The translations under genes and the position numbers were made by a program. The notes under the pieces are model-generated. The model did not search any database. It was not told the origin of the DNA and saw only the letters and a program-made list of their open reading frames with translations. Below are positions 1-20,089 of a stretch of DNA of 64,000 nucleotides, piece by piece. The stretch is from Cheilinus undulatus (lineage: Eukaryota > Chordata > Actinopteri > Labriformes > Labridae). Position 1 is the stretch's first letter. Each line of letters begins with the position of its first letter. Location of the stretch: positions 21,390,275 through 21,454,274 of the forward strand of contig NC_054881.1 in the NCBI RefSeq assembly GCF_018320785.1, given 5' to 3'.

Positions 1-7006
<7,006 letters not shown>

Positions 7007-7700
7007 AGGAATTCTTATGAACCCAATTGCTCTCAAATACTGTAAGCTATATTTAATTGAGAGGATGTTATGTTGATTTAAATTATAACTGCAGAAATCT
7101 AAAATTATTTCTTAACAGTGAAGTGGTGTAGACATATTTAAGGTATCTTTATTTTTGGTAAACTTAACAGTAAACCAGTAAATGTAATATATAACCCACT
7201 TAAACCTGTTAATATATTAAAATTGTTTGTGGATTCATGTGCAGCACAACGTCCTGACCCCATGCACAATTGTCAGTCTTCCAGTGTGAACAACACTTTT
7301 GCAGTTGAAGGCAATAATGTAAGCAGGATTACATAAGAGACATCAGCTGATTACTGGAGCTGCAGAGCGAGTCAAACTATGCTTCTTCCACATCAGACAT
7401 AAATATCACTTAATTTCCTCAGGCATTTTCTTGCTTAGATGTAGCTACCATAAAGGTGAATTTACACAGGTTATGTTGGATGTTTTTAATTCATGCTGCC
7501 TTATATCATAAAATCAAGAGTTTAGACCTCCCTGTAATTTCTGTATTTGCTACCTCATTCTACCTAAACCTTTCTTCCTCAGAGTGAGTGCTCAAAGTCC
7601 ATATGAGTTGTCACCTTTACAATCTGTGCACCTTACTGTATGTTGTTTTAGGTGTTAATGAATAAAAACATCTCAGGGACAGATCTTCAGAGCACCATCT
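7007..7700 (+). other. 3' UTR of the SGLT1-like gene with poly(A) signals
   Basis: This AT-rich, non-coding stretch follows the TAA stop at 7004-7006. AATAAA hexamers at 7661-7666 and 7797-7802 are the likely cleavage signals; the first, about 655 bases after the stop, is the more probable. No other gene is seen here. Confidence 0.6.
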
Positions 7701-7709
7701 TATTCTTCA

Positions 7710-7723
7710 GTGCCCTCTAGTGG
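7710..7723 (-). promoter_or_regulatory. CTCF-type motif
   Basis: Read on the minus strand the sequence is CCACTAGAGGGCAC, a full match to the textbook CTCF core CCASYAGRKGGCRS. It lies just past the 3' end of the SGLT1-like gene. Occupancy is unknown. Confidence 0.4.
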
Positions 7724-7802
7724 TTCTTTTTTATTTCAGCTGAGAATGTAAAACTGGTTTGTTGTGTATTTTTTGCATATTCTGGCAAATTTGGTGAATA
7801 AA

Positions 7803-8562
7803 TGATAAATGACATATTACTTAAGATTATTTCTCAATTTACCGTAAGCCATTCTCATTATGACACATGCATTATCTTGCTCTTATCACTAACTCAGGTT
7901 AATGAACACTGAACTCTAATGCAGGCCTTGAATATGTGCACTCCTGTTAAATTATTTATGGTTCTGCCTTGAATTTGCATGCTTTCTTTTTTCTTTATTA
8001 CTTTATATCTGTTCTTATCGTTTTCCTGGCACTGATTCTGTCACTGTGGTGACTGAATGTGCCAAACCACAATCAGAGGTCAACATTCAGGCTTGTCTCA
8101 CTCTCTCCAAGCAGAAGACACATTCTTTTATCGCTAGAACCCAAACGCCATCTGTTAGCAGCTCTTACCCACAGAGATGAGTAATGAAGAGACACAACAT
8201 GTTTTAGATTCTTTGAAAATTGCTAACAGACTGAGTTGATTTGAGTGCAGCAGATATAGCTGAGGGACAGCTCTTATAAAATCAGTCTTGGCATTCATTT
8301 ATAACATGATTTCACTCTTACACCTACTTTTTAGTAGTCAGCATGTTCTTACTTCAGAAAACTGTGCTGCAATCGTTTATCTTATGATAAAGTATGGCAC
8401 AAAGAATGAAGACAATCTTGCCAGCAGGATATTCTTTGAATCATGTTGATGCTTAATGCTCTTTTTTGTACATAATTGTTTTCCTACTCTGAGCTTAAGC
8501 CTATAGGGATATAAAGTGGATAAACATAGCTATTAAGCTTTCTGCATATAAGTAATGAGATA
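7803..8562. other. Intergenic DNA, nothing recognised
   Basis: AT-rich DNA between the 3' end of the SGLT1-like gene and the first Tc1 element. I see no gene, RNA or clear repeat boundary in it. Confidence 0.5.
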
Positions 8563-11500
8563 GAGTGCCTATAAAGAGTATTCACCCCTTTAATGTTTTA
8601 CAATTTTATTGATCTTCTAAATCAACCATGACCAATATTATCATTTGGCTTTTTGACAAAAAAAAAAAAAAAAATGAATGCCGAAGTGAAAACAGATCTC
8701 TACAAAGTAAGTAAAAGAAAATATGTAAGGCAAAATAAATGACTGCATAATTATACACCCCCTTTAAGTTCGTATTTAGTAGATGCACCTTTAGATGCAA
8801 TCACAGCACTGAGTCTATGTGGATAGCTCTCAATCAAGCTTGCACATCTGGACACTGCAATTTTACTCCATTCACCTTTGCAAAACAAGCTTGTTCAGGG
8901 TGCACAGGGATAAGCCAGGACCAGACCTTTTCAAGTCCAGGAAATAACTTCCCCTCTGGGGATCAACAAAGTATTATCGTATTTCATCTTTCTTTTTTTT
9001 TTTTTTCTTTTTTTTTTTTTTTTAGAATTTATTTTTTATTTCAAAGTGGTACATTTATATACACAATTTTCTAACTTTTTTCCATTTTCTAAAATTCTTA
9101 CAGCTGTATCCATATGGTTCGTAATTGTCAGATAGTATCAGTCAGATTTTACCAATAGCAAATCTGAGCATATTTCAACTACAAATACACTACTTAAACA
9201 AAGTGATGTTATTTATAAAGACAACCAGGTTTAAAAAAAATACCTAATCAAAAATAGATAAATAAATAAAAACACAGATAGGTGGGATCGACATGTACAA
9301 AAAAAAAAGTTTCTTTGAAAACTCAAGAAGGGCATGCCTATACCTGGTTAGGAGTGAGTGGAGTAGGAATGAGAATAATTAGATAAGAATTTGTGGGTGG
9401 ATTCAAATAATTTCATCACGTGTTTATGGCCTCAGCAGGTTTCCATCTAGTAAAAAATATTTCTCCCTGGAGTCTTAGAGCATATGTGTACATACTGTAT
9501 GTTGGGAGGTTCGGTTTTAGCCAATTAACTAATACATTTGATAGCTGCTGTTGTCATTATTTGTAAGAGATATTTTCTAGCTTTTCCCTCAATGCCTGTT
9601 GGCACAAGGCCCAGAATTGCTACTCTAGGATCTTTGGCTAGATTTTGATGGAATACATTTTCAAGAGCCTCAAAAACCTCTTCCCAAAATGGTCTTAGTT
9701 TAGCACATGTTCAGAAAATGTGAGTATGGTTGCCTATTTGTGCGCCACAGTTTCTCCAACATTTATTTGAGTATGTTGACTCCATTTTATCAACAATTTC
9801 CAGTGTTCAAAAGGATCTCATTATTACCTTCCACCTAAACTCCCTCCATGTATTTGAGTTGGTTACTAAATGCGCCATAGTGCAGATTTCCTCCCACTTC
9901 TCTTCAGGTACAGTATATCTACATTCATTTCAGATTCCCGCTTCTCCTTTGTATGCAATGTATTATTTGAAGTTATGCTTGTAAATGCAAAGTAAAATTG
10001 ACAGATGATTCTTATACCCACATTACCTGTGTTTTTTTTTCAGAAAGTTTTCTGTCGGAGTGGGCTCCTAGACTGCACTCCATTCTTTGTGTTTAGCTAA
10101 AAAGGTCCTCAATTGTAGAAATCTAAAGAAACCTGTCCTATGGAGCTAAAATTCTTCTTTAATTTTTTTCAAATGATTTAAGACTCCCATCCTTATGGAG
10201 CTGATGTAGTTTAGACAGTCCACGTTCTGACCATTTTCTGAATGTTGTATCCATACAAGAGGGCATGAAATCCTCCAGTAAGCCTATATCAGCACTGTTC
10301 CAGATTGTAGTGCATAGTGGTAGGCATTCAATAACAGGGGTGATATTATGTCTTTAAATTTCTTATAATATTCATTTATATACCTGTCTGGACCGGGAAT
10401 TTTATTGTTTTTAAGAGTAAATATTCAATGTCGTATTTCAGACTCTTTCAGTGGTTCATCTAACTCTGTTGCCATAGGCTCAGGTAGCTCTTTTAATTTC
10501 ATGTCTTTCAAAATTCTAGCCAACTCCATTTCATCTGTGCAAGTATCTGTGTTACTATATAAGGATTTATAAAACCCTGCAAATGACTGTGAAGTTAGTA
10601 CAGAATTATTACATGTAGTTTATGAACTATGTTGGATGACTGCTGTTTTTTAGTCTTAATGCTAAGAGTCAACTGGCCCTGTTACCATTTTTATAATATT
10701 TTTGATTATTGAATCTTAAATTGCCCTTGATTTTTTTCTTTATTATTTAGATCCCTACACGTTTTTTGAGGGCTTCAAGTAAACTGTAAGTTGGTGTTAT
10801 GTTGTTGTTCTAGCTGTCGAATTTTTTTTCTCTGGAATATTTTGCTGTGCCTTCTTGTCTTTTTGCACTTGCAAATGAAATAATACGACCTCTAAGATAT
10901 TCCTTGGCACAGTCCCACAAAATAAGAGGTGATATCTCAGGTGATGTGTTTGCACCTAAATAGGTTTTCAATTGAGTTGTTACTCAAGGGATGCATTCAA
11001 TCTCCATTGTTTAGTTGTAGGTCTATGACCTTTATCCAACAATATAGCAAGAGGCGCATGATCAGATAGAGTGATTGACAAAATTTTTATCTCTTCTATT
11101 CTGTATAGCTCTGCTTTGGGGGTAAAGAAAATATGTATTCTAGAATAAGATGAATTTCTATGAGAGTAGAATGTAAAGTCTCATTGTATCTTATCCTAAT
11201 TGTGTTTTAGATTGAGGTCTAGGCTTTGACTCTACCACTCCAAACTTGCTGTCTTTAAACCATTTCTGTGCAGCTTTCGCTGTATGCTTCGGGTCGTTGT
11301 CTTGCTGAAATACAAATCTTCCCCCAAGCCGTAGTTCTCTTGCAGACTGAATAAGATTGTCCACTGGGATTTCCCTATATTTTTCCACATACATTTTGCC
11401 CTCTACCTTTACAAGCCTTCTAGGGCCAGTTGCTGAGAAGCACCCCCACAGCATGATGCTGCCACCACCATGCTTCACAGTGGGGATGGTGTGTTTGTGT

Positions 11501-12250
11501 TTGGTGTCTGCCAAACATAGCATCTTGTCTCATCAGGCCAATTTTCTTCCACTTGACCATGGACTCTCCCACATGTCTTTTGGTTAACTTTAGTCAAGAT
11601 TTAATGAGTTTTCTTCAACAGCGGCTTTTTCTTTACCACTCTTCCATAAAGCTTTGACTGGTGAAGAACCCGGGCAACAGTTGTATGCAGAGTCTCTCCC
11701 ATCTCAGCTGCTGAAGCTTGTAATCTTTTCAGAGTAGTCATGGTGGCCTCTCTCACTAGGCTCCTTTTTGCACATTCACTCAGTTTGTGAGGACGGCCTG
11801 ATCTAGGCAGATTTACACATGTGCCATATTCCTTCCATTTCTTGATGATGAGTGTAACTCAACTCCAGGGGATGTTCGGTGCCTTGGATTTTTTTTGTAT
11901 CCATCCCCTGAGTTATACTTTACAATAACCTTTTCCCATGAGTTACTTGGGGTGTTCTTTCATCTCTATGGTATAATGGTTGACAGGAATACTGAATAAC
12001 CAGTGACTGGTCCTTCCAGACACAGGTGTCTTCATACTACAATTACTTGAGACACATTCAGGTGATCCCCATTTCACTAATTGTGAGACTATTGGCACGA
12101 ACTGGTCTGTTGAGTTGGGTCAGTCACTTTAAAGAGGCTGAATAATCATGCAATGATTTATTTTACATTACATATTTTTACTTAATTGACATTGTTTTGT
12201 ACAAATCTGTTTTCACTTTGATATTAAAGAGGTTTTTTGGTCAAGGGTCA
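8563..12250 (-). mobile_element. Tc1/mariner element with decayed transposase, split by an L1-like insertion
   Basis: The left end follows TA at 8561-8562 and begins AGTGCCTATAAAGAGTATTC (from 8564). Inverted terminal sequence recurs around 12,140-12,250: GAAGTGAAAACAGATCT on the left pairs with the reversed ACAAATCTGTTTTCACTTT on the right. The far right tip has diverged or been lost. The transposase is on the minus strand. Its middle is readable at 11,191-11,523 and includes GGGSIMLWGCFSA and FQQDNDPKHTAK, the latter with a catalytic Asp. Upstream sequence to about 11,850 is frameshifted. The C-terminal stretch is at about 8780-8900 (SAVIASKGASTKY). The two parts are separated by an L1-like segment at 8985-11,178. 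The element is dead. Confidence 0.82.
8985..11178 (-). mobile_element. L1-like LINE, 5'-truncated and internally deleted
   Basis: The poly-T run at about 8991-9022 is the minus-strand poly(A) tail. On the minus strand, 11,170-10,980 reads like the end of an apurinic endonuclease domain (ITLSDHAPLAILL). About 10,430-10,370 reads NNKIPGPDRYINEYYKKF, typical of the start of an L1-clade reverse transcriptase. Near 9770-9690 it reads CWRNCGAQIGNHTHIF, as in the ORF2 C-terminal zinc-knuckle region. The full catalytic core, including the YxDD box, does not fit in the space, so an internal deletion is inferred. It interrupts the transposase of the Tc1 element, so it is the younger insertion. No clean target-site duplication was found. 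Confidence 0.75.
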
Positions 12251-13539
12251 CTTGGCTCCTTTGAAGTAATGAAATTTTCTTAGAAGGATCCCATCATAGC
12301 ACAGTAGTTGTTTGAATTCTGTAGGCATGTTAAGCCTTCAATCTCTGTTTTTCCACATAAAACATAAGGAGTAGTCAGAACGTGAAGCAAAGCGGCCATC
12401 TAGTGGCACAGCAGACACATTTCAGATGACAAGCTACATTTAACCCAGCTCAGTTTAAATGTGACATTTCTCACCACAGTAAAACTCTGACTTAGTATAA
12501 GTTGATGTTGACGTCTTTCTCGGCACCTGATTTAACTGCTATAATTGGTTCATTTGCTCCAGTTTCTTCTTTGGATTTGCCTGTGAGATGGTCTATTGAC
12601 ACACCTTTGTACGTTACTGGTCCCTTCTGTGAGCACCGACCTCCACCTGTGCCTGGGCTGAAGTGCAGGTGACTCCCTCTTCATCTGTCTGTTGACCTTT
12701 TGCTGAAATAAAAGGAAACAAAGATGGTTATCTATAAACAGTGCACTGAGAGTTAACTTTGAACAAATTAAGTTTTTCAATTACCAAATAGCAATTGCAC
12801 TGAACCGAGTCATACATAGAAAAAAGATGAACAAAATACACAAAAGCCTGCTGAGGTGGGAATAAAAATCAAGCCTGCATAAAATATACAGCACAAATTA
12901 ATGTAGCTGTTATGACTTATTTTATGCTCAGCTGTGAAAAGGCTGCTCTGTTTTTGTTGTTGATACAGTTTGTCCTCACATAGTGTCATGGATATCTCAC
13001 CTGTATTATGTAACATCAAAATATGATTATCCTCTTCAGCCTGACAACTGATTGAGCATGGGAAGAAGAAATCAAGCCTTGTTGACAGAAATAAGCCTCA
13101 GGGCAGGTCGGGCCTCCTCTTGCATGTGACAGGTTTCAAAGCCCCATAGCAGTGACAGTTATGGGTCTTTAGTTCCATATAACTCTCTCTGAACTGCACT
13201 TCACCTCTTACAACACCAGTGAAAATATTCTGGCAGGAGAAAACAACTCTAGCCTAGACCTTGACTTACTCCACAATAAACTTAAGTTTATGGCCCAACA
13301 AGTCCATGGCTGTAAAACTCCTACACAGACATTTTTGTAATGTTTTTGGTCCACTGATGTTTGCAAAAAGTTCCCAACAGCAAGTGCTGTTTTAAGTCCT
13401 TTAACAAACAACAGTTTCCCCTGCTGTAAGTGTGTTTAATACTAGATTTGAAACTCAACCTTTTCAGTAGTCAGTGCTCTTGTGTTGTCCTAAAGTTATT
13501 CACATTATAGGGTTGAAAGAGGCTTGAGTTGTCTTAGAG
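12251..13539. other. Intergenic DNA, nothing coding
   Basis: I see no gene. GCCATCTAGTGG at 12,395-12,406 is, on the minus strand, CCACTAGATGGC, which fits the first 12 positions of the CTCF core. The remainder is unremarkable AT-rich sequence. Confidence 0.45.
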
Positions 13540-14309
13540 CAGCGATGGGCAACTTGGGTTACCAGGAGTTCCACATTAGTTTTATTCTTAATGCCAAAGG
13601 GCCAAATGTTACACGTTTTTGTATAAATTTTCAGTTGAGATAACTAATAATTTAAAGAAAGAAAGATCATTTTACACCAAAATTTATACTTCTAAACTCA
13701 ATAGTAAAAAGAAATGGTATATAACATAACCAAAGAATTAAATCAAATTTAAGATACTTTTTTCAATCCAGTGAACATAATAGTTTTACTATTTTATATC
13801 TAGTTTTTAGAGCAGTCAAAAAATAATAACTGTAATCGTGATTAATCTCTGAATTCCTGTAATTAATTGTGATTAATCACACTCTTTTTAATCCATTTTA
13901 AAATTCTACCATTTTTCAAAACTGATTTTGTGTCATTTTTATTTTTTCCAGTCTTAAACTAAGCGTGAAGGACTTCCTGTTTGGATACAGACCTGCTTTT
14001 AAAGGTAGATTAATTTTAACTTGGACTTAACCACAAAAAAGGAGCTTGTTATAGATCGAAAAGGAAATATTTAATGTTTTCTACAAACAATTACAGCCAG
14101 TTACATCTCCTAACTTATTGCAAAGAACTAAAAATATATCTGAAATCAAGGATTAACAGAGAATTGTTTCTGTTTTTCATACTTTAATGGCAGACCATGT
14201 CGTGTTTTCTTTATGTTTATAATTTAAAGGAATTTGAAATTGACTAAGGGGCCAGACACTTAAAGAGGAGGGCTGCACGTGGCCCTGGGCCACCTGTTGT
14301 CCATATCTG
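13540..14309. mobile_element. Non-autonomous hAT-type element (0.77 kb)
   Basis: The ends are CAGCGATGGGCAAC (13,540) and, reversed from 14,309, CAGATATGGACAAC. Flanking 8-mers TCTTAGAG (13,532-13,539) and TCTTATAG (14,310-14,317) match at 7 of 8. The interior is AT-rich with no transposase. The GC-rich GGGCCACCTG near the right end is typical of this class. Confidence 0.83.
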
Positions 14310-14589
14310 TCTTATAGTGAAATCATAGTTATGTTGCAATATTACAGTATGATTTAGTTTAAGTAATTATTGAATCGTCAGTTTAGGTTATACATTTGTG
14401 AACTGGGACTATGCCTACATCAGGCTAATTTTTAATTCTATAATTTTAGGCTTTTTTCATTCAAATTTTATTACTTTCATTAGATAAACTTAGAAATTTG
14501 AACAAATAAATGATCAGTTAGCCAACTTATCAGTACATGTCACAAAACAAATTTCACAATATGATAATGACTAATAGCATTTACTTGAA

Positions 14590-15403
14590 ATACCCTAATT
14601 GACTGTTTTTTGGGGGGTTATCTGTGCTTTTTTTTGAGTACATTTTGAAATCAGTACTTTAACTTCTACTTAGGTAAACTTCAACCAGAGTAACTGTACT
14701 TTTACTTGAGGACAATACGCATTTTTTAAATCTTCTGTTGACTAAACAGTCTCACACAGTGGGAGAATGATTCCACATCACATTCAACAACAGCTATCGG
14801 ACACAGCAGAAACTGGAGTGTTGTTTTTTGATGTGAGACACATTTGCACCATGTGTGAAGTTATCCACCGAGTTCTAGTTCCCAACTGTGACTTAAGGTA
14901 CACCTAGAAAATGCATAGTGAATATTGGGATGAATTGCCTTGCTATGCTCTGCTTTGTTCTTGCCAGAGGAGCCCTACCTTACTACAGATTTTCAAGGGT
15001 TTCTGCAGCTCTGTCATATTGTAAAATATTTAAGAGTTTTATAAGTATAGTTTAACTATATGTAGTGTGGACTGATGTAGACACTTTTAAAGTGTTAAAT
15101 TTCACTCTAGGTAAGATAAATTAATGCTGTCAATTTTGCTTTGTATTTTACTTTACCTGAACAACCTGGCAGCAGATCTATTCACTTGTTTTTCTTGCCA
15201 ATAAGTAAAGATCATATGTTACCCTACAACTCCTCATTAGCTACTAAGTACTGAGTTGTTTAAGTTAATTTAAATGAAATACTTTTTACTTTTACTTGGG
15301 TTTATAGACTAGTACTTTTACTTGTACTTTAGTCAATTTTAACCAGAGTAACTGTACTTTTACTTGAGTGCAATAGTCGTGTGCTTTTTCCACCTCTGCC
15401 TAA
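14590..15403. repeat. Dispersed repeat with AGTACTTTTACTTGAG-like blocks
   Basis: A ~36-bp block containing AACCAGAGTAACTGTACTTT occurs in direct orientation at about 14,684 and 15,337. The right edge reads GTGCTTTTTCCACCTCTG, resembling a reversed hAT end (CAGAGGTGGAAAAAGCAC). I could not find a matching left end, so only the right boundary is supported. Confidence 0.5.
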
Positions 15404-17880
15404 TAGCAAATAAAGTATGCCAGAAATTAGGCTACATTATGCTACTACATACATTTAGGATTTTTGGCTGAGCTCTATGATAGCAGCAAAGCCCAAAACA
15501 CAGAATGTGACCTTTTATTTCAGTTAATCTGTAATGGGAAAAAGTGTGTGCAGTCAAGTTAACATCATAGTTAAAAGCAGCTAGCAAGCATCAACAGCTA
15601 GCTTAGCTCTCAGCCTCAGAGAAGCTACGGGGTTTACCAGCGTCCAACACAGAGCTTCACTAGCTAATGCATTGGTAGTCATCGTAAGCACAGACATAAT
15701 GTACTTATGTCTATGATCGTAAGTATTCAGTGTTCTAACGTTCTTTCTTGTAATTATGAAAGCTAGCCTCTCCCCACGTTTTAAGGGAAATTTATCTTCG
15801 TTTTTATCTCCTGGTAAGTCTGAGAGAAACTAGGCATTAAAGTAATGGAATTTATTGAAATGGTTTGCTAAACCATTAGCCCACTTTACTTCCCTTATTA
15901 TTATTCATTGCCAACATGCTTATAGAGTAATGTAAATGTGTCTTAATGTACTGTATTTTTCAGCAGAATGTAGTATTTTCTCTAAACTAGGTTTACGTTG
16001 TTGTAATTGTGTTTATTTGGCCAGTTGGGCATTTAAACATTTATTTACCAGTTCCACTTTAGCCTAGGCTGTAGTTCTTAAATATTAGTTAACACATATT
16101 TTACAGTTCTAGCACTTTTAGTTTAACCTACTGTACAAAAACTATAAATGAGGATAATTATTTGTTTAGTTTTCATTAATTTGCTTGGGATGGTAACAAC
16201 ATACACCTGGAATGGGTACCTCTGAATACAGAAAGGGCCCTATTTAGTACAATATTCTCAATTAGATAATTTATAATAATTGTTAAAAAATTTACTGTAA
16301 GGAACATATATATAGGTTTTATCACAATCTCGTATACCATTAGTATTTTAATTACTTACTTAATTGAATTACTTAATTGAGTCAGCTGAACAAAGAACTT
16401 GCATAACTTTCCTATTATTTAAATGCATTTAATGATATATCGTATAATGATATATAAGATATATATGTATGTATATATAATGATATATCAATATATCATA
16501 TAATTGTTCATATATGCACGATTTTTCAGCAATAATTACAGCCAATTAGATCTCTAATTTCATGTTAAGAACCTGACATATATGAGTAATCACAGGTAAT
16601 AACAATTTGTAACAGACATACATAGAACAGCCAAACAGGTATATCATTTAATAAATGTCAACTGGCATTAACTGTCCTTTTTAAAGGTTGTCAAATTTAA
16701 CATGTAACCCTCATTAAAGGCTCCTTGTTACTAAAATAAACCAATACTGTGGCTATGCCACCAGCAACTAGTCAATTATTGTGAAAAGTCATTTTAACTG
16801 GGAAACATTTGTCTTCCTAATATGCACATATAAATACTTAAAAATGTAGCTGGTTTGTTCTAAAGAATACAAGTACTACTAGATAACGTGGAACTAATTG
16901 CATCATGTTTTGTTGAGCACATACTTTGAATATTTCAGAAGTGTCTAACTTCTTGGAAACTCGGTTGAAAAGCAAGTTATACAGAAGCTGCAAGCATGAT
17001 ACAATCACCTTAAACAGGAGCCATTTGCTGTTGAGATACTCAAATACTCCTTATGACTTTTTGCTTTGCTACTGCTCATTTCATTATGCATTCAAAATCC
17101 CCATTATGTAAGAACAGCCCCTTGCATTGATACAAAAATCCCATCATGCTCTTTTCCACTTTGATCCGAGGATTATTTATTGGTCAGTGCAAAGGGCTTG
17201 AGCGTATACAAACCTTATTAAAAATCCTTGTTATGCAATGTCGCTGCATGTGCATCAGAGTCTGTGGTGGGATTGAAGTTTCTGTGTGAATTTATAGAAA
17301 CTCAGTAGAGCAAGATTAAGCATTCAGGTCTCTTATTTTAAGAGGATTGAAAGTCAGAAGGAGAAATGAATACAAATGACTTAATTCTGCAGGGTTGTTA
17401 TTAAGGATGTGCTTGTGGGAATTAAGTTTCTGCAGACATTATGTTGAAATGTGTTCAGAATTGAAATTAATTCTGTTTTTCTAAAGCTACCAGCCTGATA
17501 AGGAGAAATTTTGATTGAAATGCTTTTGTTTTGCCTCCTCAGATGTGTTGCCTTGATTAGATCTATGTGCACCAGCTTCCTGTATTTCCTGTGTGCCTGG
17601 TAGGTGTACTTAGCCTTATGATTGTGTGTCTGTGGATGCGTTTGTTTTAATATTTCATTTAAATTGGCCCTCGGTGCAAAGCTTTCATATCCCAGACGGC
17701 TGTGGGAGCTGGTGTTTGATTATAAATGTGCATGCTTGAGTGTATATGTGCCTGTGTGCATATGTGTGTTAAGATTGGAAGGGGGTGGGGTGGTTTGCAT
17801 TTTCACTGTTCCTCATTGGCTGAAATATTTTCTCTGGCAACTAGAAAACGTGATCCTGCCTGCAGAGGCACTGCAGTGTG
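15404..17880. other. Intergenic DNA upstream of rnf208
   Basis: No gene is recognised. It includes an AT-palindromic stretch at about 16,430-16,505 built from ATATAT and GATATATC units. About 16,930-17,600 looks like unique, moderately complex sequence rather than a repeat and could hold conserved regulatory DNA, but that is a guess from complexity alone. Confidence 0.4.
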
Positions 17881-17884
17881 TGCT

Positions 17885-18440
17885 GCAGCGAGAGAGAGCA
17901 GCAAAAGAGAGAGATAAAGAGAGGGAGAGTGTGTGAGAAAAGAGAGCAAGAGAGAGAGAGAAAGGAAAAGAGAGAGAGAAAGAGGGAGGAGGGGTGGGCA
18001 GACAAAACAAGCTACATGCATAAGGAGGGAGCCAGAGGCACAGAGACAGAGAGGGAGAGTGAGTGTGAGTGTGCATGTATGTGTGAAAACACTGCGCATG
18101 TGTGACTGTGAGGTGCACTGACTGGAACAGGCGGAGAAGGAGAAAGAGGAGTGATGATGAGAAGCTGAGACAAGAGGAGAGATAACAGAAAGAGACGAGA
18201 GGCTCTACCTGAAGACAAGGAAAGACAGAAGGGGACAAACACGTAGAGAGACAGCATATAAACTCAGACCGCTGTGTGAAATAATCTGAGTGATGGAGAG
18301 AGCGAGACCAGAGGGAGACACTCATCCACTGCTCAGAGAAGGAGCAGGAGTAGGAGAGTGAAGGGCAGAGGTACCCGGAGAGGAGAGAGAAACGGAGGAT
18401 GCAACAGAAGCAGCCCAAGACATGACGCATCCACCTTACA
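17885..18440 (+). repeat. Purine-rich (GAGA) tract over the rnf208 5' region
   Basis: The plus strand is strongly biased to A and G for about 500 bases, with runs of GAGAGA at 17,889-17,985 and more dispersed GA units to 18,440. Long apparent reading frames on the minus strand here are low-complexity Ser/Leu/Pro translations of polypyrimidine DNA and are not genes. The tract overlaps or abuts the probable first exon of rnf208. Confidence 0.75.
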
Positions 18441-18662
18441 ACAGCCTCCTCCATCTTACATCTCCTCCATGTTTCCTTCCAGTCGCCGCTGCATGCCGTT
18501 CATCCTGCTAGAATCGAATGGACAGGAGAGAGCATCCTCCCTGTGGTGAGATACCTCTGGAACAAAGAGACTGAGTGGCATCAGCAACACTGACAGCAAC
18601 AACTGGAACAGAAGCGAGGAGGAGAGAAAGATCTGGAATGAGACGAGTGCGTTGGCAGACAG
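18100..18662 (+). other. rnf208: Probable non-coding first exon of rnf208
   Basis: A strong donor, GGCAGACAG|GTGAGG, ends this block at 18,662. The next good acceptor on this strand that leads toward the RNF208 frame is TTTTTCACAG before 30,530. The block has no convincing long reading frame and is richer in GC and purine than its surroundings. Its start is unknown; 18,100 is approximate. CTGCGCATGTG near 18,092 resembles an NRF1 site. The exon assignment is inferred from splice signals only. Confidence 0.45.
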
Positions 18663-20089
18663 GTGAGGATGAGACTAGCTTTGCATTCAATTTATACAGA
18701 TGATTTAAAAGATGTTTTTTAATGTTCATATTTTCTACCTGAATGATTCTTATCTTCTTACTTTGGTTCCTTTGAGCTGTTTTGTTCTTTGTTGTACTGT
18801 TTGAGCAAGCAGAAGAAAAAGACGGAGGTTTTTTGCTTTGTTACGTTTAGCTGGGGTTTACACTGCTGTTGCATCATGGCCGTCCATTTTGCAGATACAA
18901 ACACATGGATGAATGAATAAGGACACATATAAATTCATTTATGTGAAACACCTTCACAGCTGCTTATCTGCATTGACCACTGTCTGGTCAGAACCTGTGA
19001 ATAGACTGTGATGATGTGCAAGTTTGGATGTAGATGGTATCTTCAGGGTGTCATGTCTCCAGCGGTTATGACATTTCATAGACTCCTGCACAGACAGACA
19101 GTGAGGAAGGAGGAGGGGTCGGGTTGATAGGGACAGGGCAGGAACTGCCTGTTCTGTAGCTGTCAGCAGCGCTAAGGCATCTCCATATTGGCCATACATC
19201 GGCGCTGCAGTGAGAGTGCTGGGTACACCATGCTGCGATTGCATAACTGCTCCTCACCCCTCCCTCATCAAAAGCTGCTCCATCTCATACGGTCCAAATA
19301 TTTTGGCCACCTCACCCTCTGTCCCACGGACGGTGTCACCTCTTGAATCTCAGATCGAACAACATTAACCACCAGAAAAAGTGCTGAAAACAACCAGCAG
19401 CCTTTCTTTAAAGGACAAATCAATCCCTTTCATCAATCAAACCATGGTATTTACTAAAGAGCTGGGTATTTGATGAACCTGTCCCTCTTAAATTATCCAT
19501 GAGGTCTCTGTCAGGCAGGGCAGTGATGGTTATTGCTTTTATTTTCCTGCCTGCATGCGAGCAGCTCTGCCATGTTGCTGTGAGAGCTACACGGTTGAGA
19601 ACAAAGAGCACTTGCCTGTAATGAATTGCGAGGCAAAATGGCCGATGTGTGCCATGAATGACAGCAGGCTGAATTATTAAAAACAAGACCTTTTCACATA
19701 CATACTGAGCACTTTCTACTTATGCATTAACACAAACATGAGACACATGTCTATGTAATAACTGCATGCAATAACAGATTGATGGCCTGGTTGTATATGT
19801 AAAAGTGAGAGCTCATACATATGTGTTTATATCTGTTAGCCTGATGAAAACATGGCTTGTTTTACATATGTAAACAAAAAAAGATGGAAAAAAAAACGTA
19901 CAGTCATTTCTGCATGTGAAGTTTGAAATCAAGGCTGTAACAAACATTTATAAAGCATAACAGCGCAGCACCCCTTATCAGCATATATGATTTCATGGTG
20001 TACAACATGCACCAGATACTAATCCTCCTGTTTTTGAATCATTGTCATTATTTCTCTAAATCGCTATCCTGAGAGAAGCTGCAGTCAGC

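Noticed and set aside
17803-18454. Long minus-strand frames of 98 and 213 residues
   Set aside because: They translate the polypyrimidine complement of a GA tract into Ser/Leu/Pro repeats; no family resemblance and no splice support.
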